A stretch of DNA of 64,000 bases from Powellomyces hirtus. Lineage: Eukaryota > Chytridiomycota > Chytridiomycetes > Spizellomycetales > Powellomycetaceae. Made by a program: the position numbers and the translations under genes. Positions 58,104 to 64,000 of this stretch are shown piece by piece (within the stretch, counting starts at the first letter, position 1; every line of letters begins with the position of its first letter). Under the pieces are notes generated by a model that saw nothing but the letters and a program-made list of their open reading frames with translations, was not told the origin of the DNA and made no database searches. The stretch covers positions 1,116,001-1,180,000 of the forward strand of contig JAHLKG010000007.1 of assembly GCA_025526995.1 (NCBI GenBank), given 5' to 3'.

Positions 58104-60301
58104 ATTTGGATCCTAGGCTCGATGGTGCTTTTGGTGGAAATTATCCAAACATCTTTTTTAACTCTGTGGGTAAATCGAATAACATCTCGGGTCATCGCGC
58201 GTTTCGCCTTGCAGTTTGCAAACCCCTTCCATTTTGTGTGTACCAAGTAAACGCCCCTCTCTCCACCTGAACATATCCGATAATGTTACGGAACGCTTTG
58301 CGTGATTGTCTTTCGCTGATTGTTGACGGATTGCCCTGAGTATGTATCGACGCACTGCAGGACAGAGAGACGCGGATGGGATTGGGATTCACCATCAAAG
58401 TCGAGAAGATAAGCTGTAGAGTCCTTGTTAGCGCACGTCTCGGGACCCGAAACACTGCTTCGTGATCATTCTGCAAACATGAAGAAGAAACGGGCAAAAA
58501 CGCCTCTGGCTATCCAAGACAACAAGCAGAACCAAATCGCACATTTCTGGCGCAGGATTATGGAAGTGCGGCGGATATAGTGGAAGGTCAAAGACATGTC
58601 CAAGATCAAGTGCAGTCTTGCGAAAAGATGGGCCAAGGAACAGCAGTAGGTCATGGATGGGCGCACGAACCAACCGCGCAGTTGCACACTCCCCCTCCAA
58701 CACCCCCCAAGCGCTTAGATGATCACCGATGCCCTAACCAAGCCTTTTGGGCTCCGTCGAGTTTGAGGAACACCAAACAAGATCTGCTTGAGCGCCCATG
58801 TGCCCCCCACCATCGGCTGAATGTCATCAGCAACTCACCTTTTCCTGTGGCTTTTCTCGTACTCTTACGACTACTGAGACAGGGTGATTATCGGAAGTAA
58901 GCTTCAGGATTCACCACTTGTTTGTGACAAGATAAAGAACGCGCCGAGAGATCAAAAGGTTCTGTGCCACCTAACCCAAGCCGGCCCCCGACAACCGTCC
59001 TGAGCATGACTCAAGCCCAGGTCTCTGAAAAGTGTGGTTGCCACTCCAAGCCCTGGACTTGAAAGGCGCCTATGCCCTTACAGCAGCACTCAGCTTCTGC
59101 ATAGCGGGGTCCAACCCACTGGTTGTGAATTGAGGGACCGGGCTTGGGCAGTAGATCCTGCAAGAGCGACTGCAGAAAAGATTAAACCTTCATCGTCTCT
59201 ACGGAACTGTAGAGATTGACGGGCCAAATCACTCCACATAAAGCACTGCAGCAATCACCACAGTATGAAGCCTCAAATTGGATGATCAAAGGGTGGCATC
59301 CCGTGATTGACCATAAATCAGACTACCGGGATGAGGTTGCACAGTTCCTGTCACTAGACTTACTAGAAGCAATCAAGTTCGAGGCCAAAGTCAAATTTCA
59401 GTTGCTGGCACCAGCTCATGATAACCCCACAAACAAGTGATGAAAGCAACATCGAGTTTGCGTACCTGATGTTCGGTTTGGCGATGTGGCTTGGCTGTGA
59501 GATGCAAATCCCAAATGGACCGTTCCGCTCCCTGCGATCACAAAATGGTTCTGCCGCTGTGGTGAAACGGAGTCACCAAAAATCCCATGAAGATGAGCCG
59601 TAGTAGGAACCTGCGCTGAGGGGGCGCCGATGACCTGCTGAAACGTGCAGCTAAGCAAAGTGGAGGGAAGACAGGGACCTGGCTAAAAGGTGGGAGCGCA
59701 TTCTGGGTGCTTGCAAATCTCCATATCAGTTGGAAACATCTGAATCATAACCATTAACTTGCGCAAAGTACATTAACAAAGCTTATACAGCGAGAGACTT
59801 CCCGGTTAAAAAGCACAGGTTAATGTTTGCAGCCGCGGGCCAAACGGTGGGGCCGTAACCTTGTAAACAGCATCCCCATTCCGTTTATCCCGCCGCATTA
59901 ATCGGAGCGCTCAAGGTGTTGGTACATTTTAGTGCGCGAACGTGTCAGCGTCGTTTGAAAAGCGCAGAGCGAAATCTGGAGAGAAATGTTGCTCATCAGA
60001 AATAGAGACGGCGGGAAAGGGAGGGACGATTTCGGACATTCCGGCTAAGTTACCACACACGTTCAAACCATTGTTTTTTAGACGGTAACCTACAAGCCAC
60101 ACCCTTCGCATTCTATGATTTACTACTGGAACCTTCTCTTTGGTTCTGGATTTTGCCCGTTGGTGAGTCAGTGCGTGCGGACCAATAGGTATGCAAAAAG
60201 GGGCTATCACCGGAATTGCACAGTAGTAAAGACCAGCTATTCCAGCCTCTCGCGCCCCATTCAAAAGAATCAGCCCGAGTTACAGTGATAGGCGCTTCAC
60301 A
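58104..60301. other. Gene-poor stretch, no gene recognised
   Basis: Only short frames are open. One, 59216-59603 (two overlapping frames, with PQYEASNWMIKGWHPVIDHK and EFAYLMFGLAMWLGCEMQIP), has a protein-like look but no recognisable domain and no convincing start or splice sites. It may be a decayed gene or element. Confidence 0.4.
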
Positions 60302-60813
60302 GTGATAGCGACGTCATCTCGTCCTGAGACCATCGCCTTCGCCAGAACCTCGGTGCCGACGCGACCATCAACCACCGCTCGCCCCCTCCGGACTTGGGCT
60401 ACAAAACGGCTGACTATGTCTTCAACACCGGACATTGCACCTCTGGATAATAAGTTCTTTGAAATCTCAACGCCCGAACGGGCTTTTGTGGTGATATCCT
60501 CACTCAACTGGGTCCTCTCCTTTTCAGCCTTGGTCATCATCGATGTGGTGCCAGCCATTGTCGACGTCACGAAACACGTCTTCAAACGCATCACGGTGGC
60601 CACTGAACGCATGTTCACACGCCCGCTTTATGACGGGAGTCGGAAAAGCAAGGCCAGATCCTGGACCAGGTCGCTGCCTTAATCGATGCAAAGAAGCTCA
60701 AGCCGTTGAACAAGGAATCAGACGTGTTGGCTTTGACCGTGGAGAACCTTCGAAAGGCGCACGAGCAGATCGCCTCCGGGTCGACCGTGGGGAAAATCGC
60801 TCTTCAAGTTTAG
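60302..60813 (+). pseudogene. Frameshifted zinc-type alcohol dehydrogenase/quinone oxidoreductase fragment
   Basis: Pieces of an MDR-family oxidoreductase run in order in different frames. VIATSSRPETIAFARTS (Rossmann strand) is followed, one frame over, by LGADATINHRSPPPPDLGYK and ADYVFNT, then back in the first frame by IAPLDNKFFEIST and MFTRPLYDG, and in a third frame by GQILDQVAALIDAKKLKPLN and LRKAHEQIASGSTVGKIALQ with a stop at 60811-60813. The order and motifs match the C-terminal half of zinc-binding ADH-like proteins. The N-terminal catalytic half is not found upstream. At least two frame shifts show it is inactive. Confidence 0.7.
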
Positions 60814-62679
60814 GAAGGGTGCTCTTGCCTAGCGAGATTCTAACGACCTGTTAACTGTTGAGTCGGTCTCTTCTTTCTGTACGTAACTTTCCTTTTCGGC
60901 TTGCGCAGTTTGTCTTATGTATGATACATCAGCTATGGTATCAGTGCCTATGATGTTCTTATTTTGTTGTCTGAATGAGATGTAAACATGTGAACATACT
61001 TTGCAACGACGGTGACAAGAAAACCCATTTCGCCATCGGATTGATGGGACACATTAAGTGGCATGTGCGTGTACTGGGGAGAACAAAGAAGGCAAGTAAA
61101 ATCTTGAAAATGAATCGCGGGGTGGGAAATGCTGTTGGCTTGTAGACAAAGGAGCTACCAGTACTGGGAGGAGCATAGTGCTTGGCAACGGACAACTGCT
61201 TGAAATGGCCACAAGATGATCACGCTGTACCACGGCTGGCAGACTACTGCTTGTCAAAGTATTTCACGGCTTGCAGCGCATTGCTGACTGCGTTCCACCG
61301 TGGGACACTATCTGAGATGCGATATCTTTGTATCCTGTGCGGACTCTCATACCGCAGTATGTACGATCCGAGCACAAGGCACGTATCGTTCATTTGGAAG
61401 ACCGTCGCGCGGGATGATAAAAACCCAGTAAGTCACATATTCCGTCTTAACACCAAGCGGAGCCATACGTCAGCATGTAATAGCACCGACATTTCGCTAT
61501 CATGCATGGCCCTTCTACTTTGCCGCAGTGTCCAACTGATTCAGAGCTAACATATGCCATTCCATACATGACTGTTTTTGCCTGCCTTTCCGAGCACCCC
61601 TTCCTGTAATGAAGCACCAGCTCCGTAGCCTTTATCCTTGCCTTTCGGTATTGTTCCCGTGCGCGTCTACCCGTGTCTGTCCTCAAATACCTTGACTTTA
61701 ACGACCATGAAGTCTAAAGCGTCCGTGTTTGAGAACCAACTCCGTAATGTCCCCGACATACGTCTCATTCAACAGCAACGAGATGCGGTACTGTTGGTGC
61801 CAGAATTTTGCGTTGTTTTTGAGTTCGGCTATGACTTAGTGTTCCCGTGGCACGGGTGCCTGGTTGCGCGTGAGAGGTGGGTCTCGCGGTGCTTGCTCCG
61901 GAACATACTTTTGACATGCTTGCAACGCATTCACCCATCCACAGCAGTCTCTTCCAACCATGAGCAGAATTCTCTCGAGAACGAGAGTAACCTATGATGA
62001 AGCGTCCTGCAAATGCTATCCCAATCCCCTTGTGAGACAGCCAAGCCCCCCGCTCGCTACGTAAGCACAACGACGCGGTACTGCGCAACCGATTTGGCCA
62101 TGGGCCATCCATGGGGCTCGGTCGGGGGGTAAACGACTTACCCATCCCCACGACCCCACGTCAGTGACCCAACATTTCACACATGGGGGCTTACTTTAGA
62201 AAAGGTTACCAGTGCAACAATGATGTCGACATGAGGACCTATGTGGCATCGTTTCAAATATGGGACGGATGGCCAAGTGAGTGAAGGGCCTCTGACTGAC
62301 CCCACATATAGGTGAGGTGATATCCATTTGCACTGGGATCACGTGGACGCGTCTAATCGAATGTCCGATGGAACTTCGCCATTCAAGAAACAACCACGTG
62401 GGGAGGGATCTGGCATGCAGTACGTGTAGCCTAGATCTAGACACACGCGCCACGCGCTCTTTCATGGCCAGTCCCAGTCACTCTGTGCAAAAGGCGCATG
62501 TCTCACTTCCCCCGCGCGCACCCTTTCATGGTGAGGATGTTGATGCAAAGTGAGAACAAACTCCCCATGTTGGTGTTCTACATACTACCCGGCCGCTTCG
62601 GCAGAACAATCTTCTCCGTGTCCGGACCTCGGATGAGAGAGGAGCGTGGCAAAAAAAGAAAGCTTCTCGTTCCATACAT
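60814..62679. other. Gene-poor stretch upstream of the P450 gene
   Basis: No gene, RNA or clear repeat is recognised. Frames at 61182-61550 and 61638-61997 are short and have no family resemblance. The right end is the P450 promoter. Confidence 0.45.
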
Positions 62680-62682
62680 ACA

Positions 62683-62688
62683 TATATA
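62683..62688 (+). promoter_or_regulatory. TATA-like element of the P450 gene
   Basis: CATATATAC lies about 65 bp upstream of the ATG at 62751 and is followed by a C/T-rich leader. Position and context fit a core promoter; the match is short. Confidence 0.45.
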
Positions 62689-62750
62689 CTGACACTTGTC
62701 GCCTCTCCAGCCCACCTCTGCTCTCACTCAGCGCGCCTTCTCTCACCATC

Positions 62751-64000
62751 ATGATCGTGTTCTTGCTGCTCTCTCTTGCTCTCATAGCCCTGTTCATTGT
62801 CAAGAGTATCGTCCCCAATGCTCTCCTGGCACAGCTCCCTGCCGTGCCTCTCTGGAAATCCGTAAAGGGCTTTTTGACCACCCAGCCCTTTGACACTCGC
62901 TACTACACTGTCAGGAGTGACGTCTTGTCCGCCCCTGACGGTATCTCTCGCATCTGGATTGGTGGACGCTGGATCGTGCAAACAACAAACCCCGAATATG
63001 CTCGTCACATCATGACCAACCCCCAAAAGTTCCCCAAAGTCGTGCTTGCCGACAATTCCTACTTCAAATTCAGTCACACCGTTCGTACCTTTGGGAGAAA
63101 TCTTGTCGGAACCGTCGGTAATGAATGGAAAAGGCATCGCACCATCTCCAGTCCTGCTTTCTCCAAGCCTCTGAATCCCGAGCCCTTTGCCAAGTCCGTC
63201 GAACAACTCTTGCTTCAATGGGACGGCATTCCAGAAGCCGCCACTGACGGCTTTGAGGTGTACTCTTGGATGCAACGCCTCACTTTGGACGTCTTGGGAA
63301 GAAACATCTTCAGCTTTGACTTTGAGTCTCTTGGTGCACCCGAACCCAGTCGCTACGTGACCCTTTACAACGACCTCATGGCTACCATCCTAACTCCAGC
63401 GAGCTTTATCTTCCCTTTGTGGTCCCTCGTTCCCACTGCACACAACGTCCGTGCGCGCAGGCTGGCACACGAATTCCGTGAGCTTCTGGGCGGCATGGTC
63501 AGTAAGCGCCTCGAGCAACACCGCAAGACCGGGGGTACCACCGGCAAACAAGAGACGCCCGATGCTTCGCAGGACCTTTTGGACATGATGGTGGAGTCGG
63601 CGTACGGATCGGAAAAGGACGCAATGCATCATTTGAGCCAAGAAGAGCTCATCAATGACCTAGCCATCTTCTTTGTGGCTGGCCACGATACCACGTCCAA
63701 CAGCTTGTCCATTGCTCTTCACTATCTCGCCGCAAATCCCGACGTCCAGACTCGCGCTCGCGAGCACGTCCGCAGTCTGATGCAGGAATATCCCCGACTC
63801 GAACGCCAAGGCGACGAGAAGACCGAGAGTCGCTTTACCGCGATGATCCCTTCTGCTGATGCTATCCGCAAAATGAATTACATACACGCCATCATCAAAG
63901 AAAGCCTCAGATTGTACCCGAGTGCCAGCAGCTTGGGATTCAGACGTTGCACCGAGCAGACGCACTTCGGTCCCCATGTTCTGCCGCAGGGAACTTGGGT
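62751..64000 (+). CDS. Cytochrome P450, 3' end cut by the window
   Basis: Heme monooxygenase of the ER membrane. The frame is open from the ATG at 62751 to the window end (416 residues seen; about 500-550 expected). An N-terminal anchor (MIVFLLLSLALIALFIV) is followed by a proline-rich hinge. The C-helix region is GNEWKRHRTISSPAF with the heme-contacting W and R. The I-helix oxygen-binding motif is AGHDTTS, and the K-helix ExxR is in KESLRLYPSAS. The Cys-containing heme loop lies beyond the window. Sequence resembles fungal CYP families of the CYP4/CYP5-like clan, but the subfamily and substrate are not assignable. No intron is seen. The antisense frame 62724-63275 is an artefact. Confidence 0.92.
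   Translation, partial: MIVFLLLSLALIALFIVKSIVPNALLAQLPAVPLWKSVKGFLTTQPFDTRYYTVRSDVLSAPDGISRIWIGGRWIVQTTNPEYARHIMTNPQKFPKVVLADNSYFKFSHTVRTFGRNLVGTVGNEWKRHRTISSPAFSKPLNPEPFAKSVEQLLLQWDGIPEAATDGFEVYSWMQRLTLDVLGRNIFSFDFESLGAPEPSRYVTLYNDLMATILTPASFIFPLWSLVPTAHNVRARRLAHEFRELLGGMVSKRLEQHRKTGGTTGKQETPDASQDLLDMMVESAYGSEKDAMHHLSQEELINDLAIFFVAGHDTTSNSLSIALHYLAANPDVQTRAREHVRSLMQEYPRLERQGDEKTESRFTAMIPSADAIRKMNYIHAIIKESLRLYPSASSLGFRRCTEQTHFGPHVLPQGTW

Noticed and set aside
62724..63275. 183-residue antisense frame over the P450 gene
   Set aside because: It opposes clear P450 motifs and has no recognisable domain or promoter.

Overview
This is a eukaryotic window and almost certainly fungal. Genes carry several short introns (about 30-160 bp, GT..AG with CTNAC/CTGAC-like branch sites), and there are no operons or Shine-Dalgarno sites. 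It contains fungal-type families: a Zn2Cys6 regulator, a Con-10-like KGG protein, Pmp3 and a steryl-ester/TAG lipase. Several genes point to an early-diverging, flagellated fungus such as a chytrid rather than a yeast or mould: a PDE6-delta prenyl-binding protein, alpha-tubulin with a Lys40 loop and an EEY tail, a TBC1D7-like TSC subunit, and a Tonsoku (TONSL)-like protein. That placement is inference. Genes were modelled by hand from reading frames, splice sites and phase arithmetic.

Layout. 1-1571: no gene seen. 1572-5697: divergent NSUN5-like rRNA m5C methyltransferase (-) and a membrane-anchored periplasmic-binding-protein-like surface protein (+). 5700-15890: a gene-poor island of decayed tandem arrays and broken exon-like pieces, with one promoter-like start at 6.5 kb and two relics resembling Sfi1/centrin-binding repeats. 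15.9-21.7 kb: gankyrin/Nas6 (+), a lipase (-) and a TBC1D7-like protein (+). 21.8-22.9 kb: a Pol III cluster of U6 snRNA (-) and two tRNA-Arg genes (+). 23.3-25.5 kb: deoxyhypusine hydroxylase (+) and the Golgi SNARE membrin (-). 26.2-32.5 kb: a low-complexity orphan (+) and a DDT/WHIM chromatin-remodelling subunit (+). 33.0-34.9 kb: HSP60 (+) with a textbook heat-shock element. 35.8-39.1 kb: TONSL-like protein (-).

Right part. 40.2 kb: Con-10-like stress protein (+). 41.7-46.1 kb: alpha-tubulin and cytosolic aspartyl-tRNA synthetase, both (-). 46.8 kb: Pmp3 (+). 47.5-50.7 kb: Zn2Cys6 transcription factor (-). 51.4 kb: PDE6D (+). 52.6-53.8 kb: two-finger CCCH protein (-). 55.1-56.3 kb: gamma-glutamylcyclotransferase-like protein (-). 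56.7-58.1 kb: unknown basic/coiled-coil protein (+). 58.1-62.7 kb: a second gene-poor stretch holding a frameshifted zinc-type alcohol dehydrogenase relic. 62.75 kb to the end: a cytochrome P450 cut by the window edge.

Most genes are unrelated housekeeping functions (translation, protein folding, trafficking, chromatin, cytoskeleton), not a pathway cluster. The most unusual items are the TPR-UBL Tonsoku protein without ankyrin or LRR domains, the membrane-anchored binding protein, and the repeat island between 6.5 and 15.4 kb.
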